Positions 24,254-34,820 of a DNA stretch of 64,000 nt are shown here, one piece after another. The notes below the pieces were generated by a model. The model did no database searches. It saw only the letters and a program-made list of their open reading frames with translations, and was not told where the DNA came from. This DNA is from Salminus brasiliensis. Its lineage: Eukaryota; Chordata; Actinopteri; Characiformes; Bryconidae. The stretch lies in contig NC_132892.1 of assembly GCF_030463535.1 (NCBI RefSeq), positions 32,653,976-32,717,975 of the forward strand, written 5' to 3'. Positions within the stretch are counted from its first letter, which is position 1, and each line of letters opens with the position of its first letter. Both the position numbers and the translations under genes were made by a program.

Positions 24254-24704
24254 CCTAATAGAAATGCACATTTGCCATGTATGCACTACCAACCCACCAC
24301 GTTGTAGAAGCACAGAATGCTGGAAATGTGTCTTTTACATTTATGAATACATAAATACATAAATAATGACATAAATACATGAATAAACAGGTCAGGAGGA
24401 ATGTTTATTACACAAAGAAAGAGTGATTACAACATTACAACATAATAATAATGTGTAAATATCAAATCATACACAAAGTAATAACACATTACTCACACTT
24501 GTCCATTAAATTTTAAATAAAAAGTAACTGAAGTTGTCTTAATTTCTAAATATCAGATATTATAAAGACCCAGACGATACTCCACAACCATAGTTAACCT
24601 ACTGCTGGATCCACAAACAGTAAACAAGGCTGTTACTGAACATTATTCAGGACAATTAGAACATTTATGACTATTTCAGGTTTTGATTTGTGTTGTTGAT
24701 TTTA
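23601..24704. other. Gene-free stretch
   Basis: Mostly unique sequence with CA runs at about 24130-24145 and 24220-24250 and an AT-rich ATACATAAAT stretch at about 24340-24390. I see no exon with family similarity. Confidence 0.5.
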
Positions 24705-25705
24705 CATATCCAGTATGAAGCTCTAATAACATTAATATCCAGTATGAAGCTCTAATAACATTAATATCCAGTATGAAGTTCTAATAGCATTAATATCCAG
24801 TATGAAGCTCTAATAACATTAATATCCAGTATGAAGCTCTAATAACATTAATATCCAGTATGAAGTTCTAATAACAATAATATCCTGTATGAAGTTCTTA
24901 TGACATTAATATCCAGTATGAAGCTCTAATAACATTAATATCCAGTATGAAGTTCTAATAACATTCATATCCAGTATGAAGTTCTAATAACATTAATATC
25001 CAGTATGAAGTTCTAATTACATTAATATCCAGTATGAAGTTCTAATAACATTAATATCCAGTATGAAGTTCTTATGACATTAATATCCAGCATGAAGCTC
25101 TAATAACATTAATATCCAGTTTGAAGCTCTAATATCATTAATATTCAGTATGAAGTTCTAATAACATTAATATCCAGTATGAAGTTCTAATTACATTAAT
25201 ATCCAGTATGAAGTTCTAATAACATTAATATCCAGTATGAAGTTCTTATGACATTAATATCCAGTATGGAGCTCTAATAACATTCATATCCAGTATGAAG
25301 CTCTAATTACATTAATATCCAGTATGAAGTTCTAATAACATTAATATCCAGCATGAAGCTCTAATAACATTAATATCCAGTTTGAAGCTCTAATATCATT
25401 AATATTCAGTATGAAGTTCTAATAACATTAATATCCAGTATGAAGTTCTAATTACATTAATATCCAGTATGAAGTTCTAATATCATTAATATCCAGTATG
25501 AAGCTCTAATAACATTAATATTCAGTATGAAGTTCTAATAACATTAATATCCAGTATGAAGTTCTAATTACATTAATATCCAGTATGAAGTTCTAATAAC
25601 ATTAATATCCAGTATGAAGTTCTTATGACATTAATATCCAGTATGAAGTTCTTATGACATTAATATCCAGTATGAAGCTCTAATAGCATTAATATCCAGT
25701 ATGAA
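24705..25705. repeat. 29-bp minisatellite, TATCCAGTATGAAGTTC unit
   Basis: About 34 well-conserved units of 29 bp: TATCCAGTATGAAG(T/C)TC then TAATAACATTAA. The unit shares its plan with the AT-rich satellite at 1-2390 (TATCCAGAATGAATTTC then TAATTAAA). It lies just 3' of the claudin gene. Confidence 0.95.
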
Positions 25706-25905
25706 TCTCTATGAACTCAGATTTGCAGATTACCAAACACCTCCACACGGTTGGAGACGAGTGTGTGGCGCTGAGGCTTGCAGTTAGCAACATGCTAATC
25801 ATTATACATAAGCTTCCATTGCTTGCTGCCTACGTTAGCCTCGTAGCTCCAGAGTTTCAAACAGTACATTTTCTAAATTAATCCAGAAGCTCATGCTAAC
25901 CCCCC

Positions 25906-26556
25906 TCACACATAGGCCTTGTCTGGCTTGTCCTCCGTCGTGGCGGGCTGAGGATTACCCTTCCCAAAACTGGAGACAGTAGGTGTAGCCCCCGAGGAGG
26001 AGGAGCCAACATACATCACAGCCCCACCCACCAGCATCAACAGTGCCATGACCCATCCAAGATAGATCGCAGGGCCTAACTCTCGCTTGAGGGGCGGCGC
26101 CACGCTGGGGTCATAGAAATCTCGGACGACCACGTACGCCGTGGAGGACACGGGGAGGATGAAGACCACAGCGGAAATGACGAAGAGTATGGCGGCAGCC
26201 TTCACCAGCCTATCCTTGGCCTCCTGCTGGCTCCCCAGGCAGCGGGTACACTTGAGGCCGACCACGGCCAACGGCAAGGCCAGCAGGCAGAGGAGGAGGG
26301 ACAGGACGGTCAGGGCGCGGCACAGCTGGGCGAAGGCAGAAAGCGCCAGGCCCGAGTCGTAGACTTTGCACTGGACCTTTCCCCACTGGGACAGGCAGGT
26401 CATCCAGAGCCCCTCCCACAGAACCTCAGACACCACCAGCTCGTCACCCACAAACGCAGACACCCGCCACCAGGGGGTGGCGCACACCAGGGCCCCACCC
26501 GCCCAGCCGATTAACGACAGCAACAGGCCCATCACCTGGAGACCAGTGGTCGCCAT
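25906..26556 (-). CDS. Claudin, single coding exon, 216 aa
   Basis: A four-pass tight-junction protein. Helices lie at about residues 8-28, 78-100, 118-142 and 163-185. The first extracellular loop has the family signature W-GLW-C-C: WEGLWMTC followed by WGKVQC, then CKVYDSGLALS. A short cytoplasmic tail ends KAYV, a PDZ-binding C-terminus for ZO proteins (family knowledge). A single coding exon and this length are normal for claudins. The start MATTGLQVMGLLLS matches the usual MA-GLQ claudin N-terminus. The loop resembles the claudin-3/4/5-like branch, but I cannot place the teleost paralogue, so no symbol is given. 5' non-coding exons may lie in 26560-27060. Confidence 0.95.
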   Translation of the reverse strand: MATTGLQVMGLLLSLIGWAGGALVCATPWWRVSAFVGDELVVSEVLWEGLWMTCLSQWGKVQCKVYDSGLALSAFAQLCRALTVLSLLLCLLALPLAVVGLKCTRCLGSQQEAKDRLVKAAAILFVISAVVFILPVSSTAYVVVRDFYDPSVAPPLKRELGPAIYLGWVMALLMLVGGAVMYVGSSSSGATPTVSSFGKGNPQPATTEDKPDKAYV

Positions 26557-27041
26557 GGCAACAGCGTGGACGACAAAAACGCGGAGATGGGGAGATGTTT
26601 TTTAGTCCTTCAGAGAAGATGACGGCGGTCAGTCCGATGTCCTGGACGTCCAACCTTCACGACAACGAAACAGAATAAAAAAAAAAATTAATCTTTTACC
26701 TGTTTTTTTTCCTACCTGGTCACCATGGCAACGGCACTGATATGTACACACACCTGTGAAATGTTCTCAGTCCTTCAGAGGAGACCACATCTGCTGACGA
26801 TGGCTCGGTCAGAGTTGTCCTGCTGTCCTGAAGGTCCAAACTGGTGGAATCTGGACAGAGAAGAAGGGAGCGTGTGAATGACCTGGGAGACGCTCCTCCA
26901 GGCCCACCACCGAAACAGCGCAGAGACCACCAGCGTCACGGGAAGCAGAACACACTGCAGGAGGAGTTGAGTGAAGTGAAGTATTGGACGGATGAGTGTG
27001 ATGATGGTGGCTGATGATGTGCAGTAATACTCACCCGGCCG

Positions 27042-27072
<31 letters not shown>

Positions 27073-27330
27073 GAGTCTGTGTTGAGGGCAGTGAAGACGG
27101 GGATGAGGCTCTGTCTGTCTGAAGTGTGTGTTTGTGCGTTTCATTTGCTTTAGCAGAAACAGCCTCATTGTTCACACACGTAGGAGTGGAACAGCGCTGG
27201 CTGGGGGGAGTCTAACATCTCACACACATGTACACACACATGTACACACACACACACCTACACACATGCATATGGACGCTGTTACACAAAAACCTTGTAA
27301 CCCCATTTTTGCTGTTTTTCACTTTTCTTC
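26557..27330. other. Upstream region of the claudin gene
   Basis: Holds probable claudin 5'UTR and promoter sequence, including an imperfect direct repeat of the start-proximal region (GTCACCATGGCAACGGC at about 26720 against GTCGCCATGGCAACAGC at 26550; CCTTCAGAGGAGACCAC against CCTTCAGAGAAGATGAC). GT/CA runs lie at 27043-27068 and 27222-27260. No other coding exon seen. Confidence 0.4.
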
Positions 27331-27990
27331 CCGGTGTCCCAATACTTTTGTCCATATAGTGATTTTCACTGTTTGACATAATGGGAATCTGCCAGTTGTT
27401 CTTTATTTCAGATATATTGTAACACTAATTGGGCGATGGTGTCCCATTACTTTTGTCCATAGTCATTGTTTGACATAATGTGAATCTGCCAGTTGTTCTT
27501 TATATTATAGCAGAAATAACACTGATTGAGCAGGTGTCCCAATACTTTTGTCCATATGGTCATTTTCACTTTTCTCCATAATGCGAATCTGCCAGTTGTT
27601 CTGTATTTCAGATATATTGTAACACTGATTGGGCGACAGTGTCCCAATACTTTTGTCCATAGTCAATTTCACTGTATGAGATAATGCGAATCTGCCAGTT
27701 GTTCTTTATATCCGATATACGGTAACACTGATTGAGCAAGTGTCCCAATACTTTTGTCCATATGGTCATTTTTCATTTTTCTCATAATGCAAATCTGCCA
27801 GTTGTTCTCTATATCAGATATATATCATATACTGTCACACTGATTGGGCGACAGTGTCCCAACACTTTTGTCCATATGGTCATTTTCACTTTCCTCCATA
27901 ATGCCAGTTGATTGAGAAGGTGTCCCAATACTTTTGTCCATATGGTCATTTTAAATTTTTCTCATAATACGAATCTGCCAGTTGTTCTTT
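27331..27990. repeat. Tandem array (95-115 bp) built from MITE termini
   Basis: The block GTCCCAATACTTTTGTCCAT occurs at about 27336, 27441, 27536, 27641, 27742, 27856 and 27922. It is separated by CACTTTTCTCCATAATGCG, AATCTGCCAGTTGTTCT and AACACTGATTGGGCGACA. The first block is the end of the TGGACAAAAG-type MITE; the second is an internal block of the ACCTTGTATCTCC family. The repeating unit is therefore a fusion of two MITE families. Confidence 0.8.
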
Positions 27991-28130
27991 ATATTATTTC
28001 AGAATTTCATGATGGACGGACCAATAGAAACGCTCCAAAATGACTTGGAATAAACTCTTTTTCCATTGACTTCCATTGAAAGTTCAGAAGGTTTTCCCCT
28101 CCTCCTGTAAAGCTGCTGTTATTTATTTAA
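27990..28130 (+). mobile_element. ACCTTGTATCTCC-family MITE fragment
   Basis: CAATAGAAACGCTCCAAAATG, TTCCATTGACTTCCATTGAA and CTCCTCCTGTAAAGCTG follow the block order of the family and close the tandem array. Confidence 0.6.
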
Positions 28131-28329
28131 AGGTAAAGGTAAAAGGTGGGTTATTGGGTTATTGGTTATTGGTTTATGGGTCGGTTATTTAACGGGTGGT
28201 GCCACTGTTGTAGCCACAGCTCCGTCTCTTTTATCTCCTTTTTTATTTACCTATCTTTTCTTTCTTTTATCATCTACACCATGTCCAAATGTTTGTGGAC
28301 ACCACTTCTATTAATCTGAGTTAGTCTTT

Positions 28330-28690
28330 TAGTTATTGCTTAGTTATTTATCTTTATTAGCTTGCAAGGCAGCGTCGTAGCATGTCTTTCGAGTTCACAG
28401 AGAGTCTGAGAGCTAGTCTGCATTCAGCTTCTGTTTCAGCTCCAAAAATACCGGAGCCAGTTGTTTAGAGGGCAGCAGAGCCCCGGCGGCCTCACGTGTG
28501 GACATAGCCAGGGGTCAGAGGTCAGAAGAACTGGGTTAGCAGCTATCGTTTGCAAACTGGCCCACCGAGATCCAGAAGCAAGAGCAGGAACAACAGCAGG
28601 CCCTCAAAAGACCACAAGCAAAGGTCTTAAAGTCCTAAAGTAGCTTACATGCATAGCAGGGTCCATACACTATCTGTCCAAATGTTTGTG
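28330..28690. repeat. Unclassified dispersed repeat, paralogous to 18190-18540
   Basis: Shares CAGCTTCTGTTTCAGCTCC, AGCCCCGGCGGCCTC, ATAGCCAGGGGTCAGAGGTC, ACTGGGTTAGC and GCAAACTGGCCCACC with the earlier copy, in the same order and orientation, and is likewise followed by a MITE end. Confidence 0.6.
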
Positions 28691-28893
28691 GACACCCCTA
28701 ATTTTAATCAATAAAGGCATTCGGCTACTTTAAACTGCACCCATTGCTGACACAGATGTGCAAATGCACACACACAGCTTGTCTAGTCCCGGTTGGGAAG
28801 TACTGCCAAAAGAATAGGACTCAACATCATGACTCTGTTGGCACCATGCCAGGGGTTTAAAGCAGGCGTCCCAATACTTTTGTCCATTGCGTA
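28668..28893 (-). mobile_element. MITE, TGGACAAAAGTATTGGGAC family, inverted
   Basis: Left end ACTATCTGTCCAAATGTTTG with TGGACACCCC, interior ATGTGCAAATGCACACACAC, AGCTTGTCTAGTCCC and AATAGGACTC, right end CGTCCCAATACTTTTGTCC. Internally deleted copy. Confidence 0.7.
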
Positions 28894-29130
28894 GGCTTTC
28901 TTCTGTATTCCTGTAGTCAGTTACTGTATCATATTTGTACAGTGTATCTCTCTCTCTCACACACACACAGATCTGTAACCGCTTATCCAGGCCAGCAGGT
29001 GGCAGTATGCACCAGTATGGAAACCATGGTCCAGCATCATCTGCTGGTTGGTGGATTTTACTATTCCGTTAGTTTGACAGCCGGCTCAGCACACATTGAC
29101 CACTGTGGCTCATTCAGGCCACTTTGTAGC

Positions 29131-29567
29131 TATATTACATGTCCAAAAGTTTGTGGACACCCCTTCTAATGAATATATTCAGCTGCTTTAAGTTGCAATC
29201 ATTGCTGCTGACACAGATGTGCAAATGCACAAACACACACATAGCTTGTCCAGTCTCTGTAGAGAAGTACTGCCAATACAATAGGACGGCAGTCTCTGCA
29301 CCATGCTGCTGCCTAATGCCAGGCGTGAGCTAGTAGAGGGGTATAAAGCCCCCCAGCATTGAGGAGCTGTGGAGCAGTGGAAGAACTGTTTTCTCTTGAA
29401 TGATGGATGGTGGTGGAGCACCAGCACAGTTGGGGATGATGAGGTGGGGTGGGTTCTCCAAAATCTAATAGAAGGCCTGAAAGTCTTCTTCTCTGGACAG
29501 TAGAGACAGCCTTGATTTCAGAAGAAGCAATGAATGAGCAGGTGTCCCAATACTTTTGTCCACAGGA
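29131..29567 (-). mobile_element. MITE, TGGACAAAAGTATTGGGAC family, full-length inverted copy
   Basis: The most complete copy, about 435 bp: CATGTCCAAAAGTTTGTGGA, GCACAAACACACACATAGC, AGTACTGCCAATACAATAGG, TATAAAGCCCCCCAGCATTG, CTTCTCTGGACAGTAGAGAC, and AGCAGGTGTCCCAATACTTT. It is a usable reference for the family in this window. Confidence 0.75.
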
Positions 29568-29852
29568 TCCGCTGTGAAACATGCCCTAGCTCGAACGGTC
29601 AGTGCAATGCAAACAGGAGCCAGAGTTGCCTCAGGGCTTCAGAGCCAGGAGAGCATGACCAGCATGACCAATCTGACCACACTGGTCCATGCAAACATCC
29701 ACTGTACTGGTCAAACCAGGGGCTTAATGACATGCATGTGGCCCTTGAACCCAAAATGAAACTAAAAGCAGCATTTGTGAAGACTGTAGATGATATGAAG
29801 TCCAGTGAAGGTGTAGATATAGGCCAACAACCTAGGCAGGGTCATATGCAGC
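29568..29852 (+). other. Unassigned segment with a short open frame
   Basis: Unique sequence between a MITE and the segmental duplication. An open frame from 29556 reads on through AVKHALARTVSAMQTGARVASG and stops at 29759. It has no splice-site support and no family that I recognise. It may be chance. Confidence 0.2.
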
Positions 29853-32317
29853 ACGATTGGAGCTTGGAAGTCCAGAGGGATGATCAGTTATTCAGTTATT
29901 AATGAAATAATACATTAATGGAATGGAATGGAATTCTGAGTGGCTGCCTCCCAGACAACAGAAAGTGAAAGCCACTTTGACATTTACTGTAAACGCTTCA
30001 GCTTACTCTAAACCGAAAGGTCTAGTAAAAAAGCTCAGACTCTCAAAAGCAGATAACATCAGGAACTGCTGTTTCATTACCAATAAAGCCACGTTTTATG
30101 ATTTCAGTATCTACACACCGCCTATTACTAATATGATCTCCACTTTCTCCACTTCTTTTGAATAAAAATGGGAAATATTGGTACTATATGACAGCAATGG
30201 ACAGCCAGATAGATCCCTGAATCTTATACCTACCCAATATACAAATTCTGGGCTGAGAGCAACCCCACCTGGGTTATCTGGCAACCAGATTGATGGGTAA
30301 ATATTGGAGAAAATCAAGTCAAGTCAAGTCAGATTCATTTGTAGAGCTTTTTACAACTGTTGTCGTCATAAAGCAGTTTTACATAATTAGTAATTAGTAA
30401 AGACAGAAAAAAATAAATAACGTAAGACATGAAGGATCAAAGACCCCCAGTGAGCAGACCCCAGCGCTGACAGTGGCAAGGAGAACCTCCCTCAGAGCTG
30501 GAGGAAGAAACCTTGGGAGGAACCAAGACTCACAAGGGGGACCCGACCCGTCCTCCTCTGATCAGAACTATTTATTAATTATTAATAAAAATGACCAAAC
30601 CATCTAAACTGTTGAACTGCTCTGATCATAATCATAATATACTAATCATATAATAGTGGTTAATATTAATAATTAATATAGGATAATTATTAGATTCAGC
30701 TGATCTACAATATTGATAATATATATACAGTATATATATATATATATATATACAGTATATATATATATATATATAATACAGCATAGTTGCACAGCTAAAC
30801 TGCAGAATTGTGGTTAATAGTGTCTTTTTTGCTAGATGGTTGCTATGGTGTTGCTACGTGGATGCAATGGTTTTCCAGTAGTTGCTATGTATCTGCTAGT
30901 TGGTTTGCGATGGTGTTCCAGTTAGATGCTATAGTGCTGCTGAATGGTATGTAGGTGGTTGCTATGGTGTTGCCATGTTGGTGCAATGGTTTTCCAGTGG
31001 GGTTCAACTAGTGTGGGGTCAATTAGTGGCTACAAGGGTTTATGTAGGCAGTTGCTATGGTAACCCAGGCTACAAAATGGTTGCTAGTTGATGGCTACAG
31101 TGTTACCTAGTGCTTGCTTGATGAGTGCTGTACTAGGGTTAGGGTTAGGGTTATATGATCATATTGTTATTTCAGATGGTTTCTATAGGGTGGGTTGCTA
31201 GGTAGTTCCTAGGCAGTTGCTATCGTGTTACAAAGGGGTTGCTGTTTCAGAAATGATGGTAAATGGGACTAAATCAGCCAACCTTGTAAGCAGTCAGAGC
31301 ATATTGAAAACAGACGATTAAAGCCATGTTTTTATATTTATAATTATACTTATATAGTATTTGTTGTTTATTTTTATATATTCCTCATCTCTATATAGTT
31401 TATTTATTGTGTTTTTTATGTCCATATTCTAATCTGAATCAGCTTTCTTACTGCTTATATTATAATTCATCTTAGTGCAGGTATTAACCTAAAATAAAAA
31501 AAAAAAAATAAAAATAAAATATATATATATCATATAACGTCTATATCAATAACATTTAGATCAATTTCTTAAAACCATTAAAAGGTTCTTCATCTCTTCT
31601 ACAAAGGATTTTAGTTAGCTGACTCATCTGCATGCAGAGGTAACGGTCTTGTTTTTTGAGGTGAAGGAGAGTAGTTTCACTTTTGGTTTTTAATGTAGGC
31701 CAACAAACCAGGGGGCTGGATCACTGGACTTCACCACTGAGGGTCTGTAGAGTTCTATAACACCCCGCACCATCAACCTTTTTCAGTGTACTCTCACGCA
31801 CTGAGCTGTACCCACTGCTCTACCAACCCACATTCGCCATCAGCAGCTGCTACAGGTAGGTACTGCCCTCTGAGACGAGATCAGGATAGAAGCTTTGTGT
31901 TCAATGTAGATAATTAGTGGAATTAGTACAAATAAAAGAACCTTTGTTATGGATGTAATACATTATCGTTTTGTTGACAAGATTTAATTTGACTTTGAAG
32001 AAAGACGAAGGGTAAGGAGTCTACCCTTATTCAATTTTAGAAATAAGAACTGTTTTTAGATATTACAATAAATGGGGCTAAATCAACCAACCCTGGAAGC
32101 AATCAGAGCATGTTGAAAACTGCAGATCAAAGGAAATTATTTATGTTCTTATGTATTAAATATATATATAAAATACATAAGAAAGTGAATCATTTTCATG
32201 ATTTTCATTTTCAATCATAAAGCAGATTAAAGGAAATCATTTTCTTATGTATTAATACTTCTATATGAAGTATTTATTATTTACTTTTATATATTTTTTA
32301 TCTCTATATGTTGTAAG

Positions 32318-32967
32318 TGTCAGCCCTGCGGCGCCGCGCCCCCCTCAGGGGCGGCTTCGGGCTGTGGTCCACAGGCTCCTTGGGACTTTTCAGTGGATGT
32401 TGGGTTGATTTCAGTGTTCATGTACTTTCTGTTCCTCCTGTTGGTTTTCTCACTAAGGACTTTTATGTTGACTGCGGTCTAAGTAAGACGCCATGCTTTC
32501 TGTGTATCTCTGTATTATATTATATTATATTATATATATATATATTATATTAGTTTCACCTGAGTGCTGGAGTACAAAGGGAGCAAACGCAGATGCCTCG
32601 GCGCCGAGAATTACTCTTGCGATGCCGAGCTGTGAGGTTGCTCCCTAGTCCAGTAAGTTCATCAGCGCCTGACGAGCGCAGTTTTGGGGTGAGGCTTTGT
32701 TTGTTAGTTTCTTTGGTTCCTTTGTGTTCCAGTCTTCCTCCCCCCCCGTTTGATTTGTCCCCTCTTGCTTTGCTCCCGGACTACTTCCCAGCCTCAGGTG
32801 GTCTTCCAGGTTAAGCCCCATTTCAGTTTTCTGTTTCTGTTTATTGGACCCTGTACTTTGCTGCCTCGTTTTGTTTGTTTGTTTGTTTTGTTTGGTCATT
32901 AAAGACTGTTCCCCTGCATTGCTCTGTCCCTGCGAGTGTCCCCTTGTCTCGCCTAGCCAGCATGACA
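32318..32967 (+). mobile_element. Solo-LTR-like insert, 650 bp, copy 1 only
   Basis: Starts TGTCAGCCCTG and ends GCATGACA, giving the TGTCA/TGACA inverted termini of an LTR. ATTAAA lies at about 32900 and a T/G-rich tract precedes the end. No gag or pol is present. Flanks (GTAAG and ATATT) do not form a target duplication. Instead a block of about 250 bp (AATGGGGCTAAATCAACC to ATCTCTATATG) is present on both sides, at 32060-32310 and 32968-33215. Absent from copy 2. Confidence 0.65.
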
Positions 32968-34250
32968 ATATTACAATAAATGGGGCTAAATCAACCAACC
33001 CTGGAAGCAATCAGAGCATGTTGAAAACTGCAGATCAAAGGAAATTATTTATATATATATATAATACATAAGAAAGTGAATCATTTTCATGACTTTCATT
33101 TTCAATCATAAAGCAGATTAAAGGAAATCATTTTCTTATGTATTAATACTTCTATATGAACTATTTCTTATTTACTTTTATATATTTTTTATCTCTATAT
33201 GTTTAATTGTGTTAAATTAGATGTTTTAGCTGATAATATCCTAATCTGAATCAGAATGCTTCATGTTATATAAGGCACCGAATTCAACTCGGTGCAGATA
33301 TTAACGTAAAATTAAAAACAAAAAAGTATATATATATATATATTCAACTTTGACCATAAACAGTTTTTACTGACTGAGATATGATTTCAGTTTAACATCG
33401 ACTGTAGTACTGTAGTTCTGTAGGTACACAGTATGTACTCATGATAAAAATATACATTACTAATAAATATGTTTATTGCAACAGGCTGACCACAGTAGAG
33501 GAAGGTGGGAGGGGGCAGTGTTGGCAACTCCTCAATAAGGAAAGTAGCTGTTGGCTGTCCTAGAAGTCGCTAAATGATGTCATCGCCTAATTTGCATAAT
33601 TAGGAATAACGTTGTGGGAGAGAAAAGAGTAAAAACACCCTAAATATGTTAGAACCTTGTATCTCCATTTTCGCTGTTATTCAGAAACGCTCCAAAATGA
33701 CATTGACTTCCATTGAAAGTTAATTAGGTTTTTTAATAAACCTTCTCCTGTAAAGTTGGGCTGGGTTTGGTATCTATCAGAGCTTATAAACTGTAAAGCT
33801 TGCCTTGCTCACACCATCCCTGTCAAAGCCTGACCATTTCAGATAGCTTTAACGGCCAGGGACAGCCAGCAAGTCCAGGCTTCCATTCCTGACTCCCACA
33901 ACTCAATACCTTCAGCCCTTGCTCGAGAAAAAATGGTTTCTGACGGCTGTGGTCTGCAAGGCCTAATGGAGCCGGCGGGCTCTGCTGGGAATTGACCGGG
34001 GGGTGTTTAAAACAGCCGATGTTAAACTGAAGTCATATCTCAGTCACTCAGTTGTTCCAGCTACCTAGATAGAGCTGCTGCTGGTCTGAGCTGAGCTTAC
34101 TAGAGCTGTCCAGACAGTTTCTGGACATGAATTCCCCACTTCTAGACTAATGTCCACTCCTGGATTCTTCACGATCTGGAAATTCCTGGACTGCTCATGG
34201 TATTCAGTATTGAGTCCTTCTATAACAGAATCTGTTCCTCCACAGAGAAC

Positions 34251-34550
34251 ATGGACTTCTTCAAAACAGTCGGTGCTGTGGCGGCAGGTTTCGTCGGGGG
34301 TACTGTAGGTGTGGCGAAAGCCGTGGTAGACACCACAGTGAACATCGGCAAAGGAGTCCTGGAGGGAGTGGAGGGCGGAATTGCCGACATGGAGAACGCC
34401 AACTCCAGTGAGGAAACGATGGAGGCAATTGTAGATGTGATAACAAAGCCAGTGGCTGGAGGCTTTGTGGCGGGGTGCAAAGGCCTTATCAAGACTCCAG
34501 GGAAAATTGTGAATGGAGTTAAGGATGGCGTTGATGCAGTGCTTGATTAA
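34251..34550 (+). CDS. Small Gly/Ala/Val-rich protein, 99 aa (duplicate 1)
   Basis: MDFFKTVGAVAAGFVGG at the N-terminus, AVLD at the C-terminus. The start AACATGG is a good initiation context and follows a plausible acceptor (CCTCCACAG at 34237-34245), so an untranslated first exon may exist upstream; the frame is also open 18 codons further up from 34197. ATTAAA at 34602 may be the polyadenylation signal. Two halves look related: VAAGFVGGTVGVAK (10-23) and VAGGFVAGCKGLIK (68-81), each followed by a G-V/I-rich amphipathic stretch, with an acidic linker (ADMENANSSEETME) between. No signal peptide or cysteine pattern. The segment ITKPVAGG...KGLIKTPG recalls the repetitive amphipathic C-terminal part of VPS13-type lipid-transfer proteins and, more loosely, synuclein-like repeats; that is inference. 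Function unknown. The 187-codon antisense frame is a shadow. Confidence 0.65.
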   Translation: MDFFKTVGAVAAGFVGGTVGVAKAVVDTTVNIGKGVLEGVEGGIADMENANSSEETMEAIVDVITKPVAGGFVAGCKGLIKTPGKIVNGVKDGVDAVLD

Positions 34551-34820
34551 ATGAACTGTGCATCCAGATGTTTGAGGTCTTCTTTTGTCACTGACTGGCT
34601 TATTAAAGAAAATGGGTTGGGTAAACAAACTGTCGTAAATGTCATCATTTGTATCCCGATTACGCTGCTAGCCATCAGAGGGCGCAATTGGCCTTGCTTT
34701 CTCTAGGGTGGGTAGATGGTGACCCCCCCACATCACTCTAGTGCGGCGCCAGTGCGTCAGAGCCAGGTATACGGCATGTAAAGGTGTGTTGGTTGGTTGC
34801 CTGGTGACGTTGCAGTTGGA

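Larger units (their letters stand above)
29853..34820 (+). repeat. Tandem segmental duplication, copy 1 (4,968 bp)
   Basis: Begins ACGATTGGAGCTTGGAAG and ends GACGTTGCAGTTGGA. The next base starts copy 2 with the same ACGATTGG. Nearly identical to 34821-38881 along its length. Contents in order: a LINE 3' tail (30466-30570), a TA/TATACAG stretch (about 30720-30778), a GTTGCTATGGTGTTGC stretch (30838-31230) with three TTAGGG units at 31135-31152, AT-rich sequence, an LTR-like insert found only in this copy (32318-32967), an ACCTTGTATCTCC MITE fragment (33650-33760) and the 99-aa gene (34251-34550). Confidence 0.95.

Noticed and set aside
32593-33010. Open frames inside the LTR-like insert on both strands
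   Set aside because: No gag, pol or env motif; length fits chance in a GC-richer 650-bp segment.
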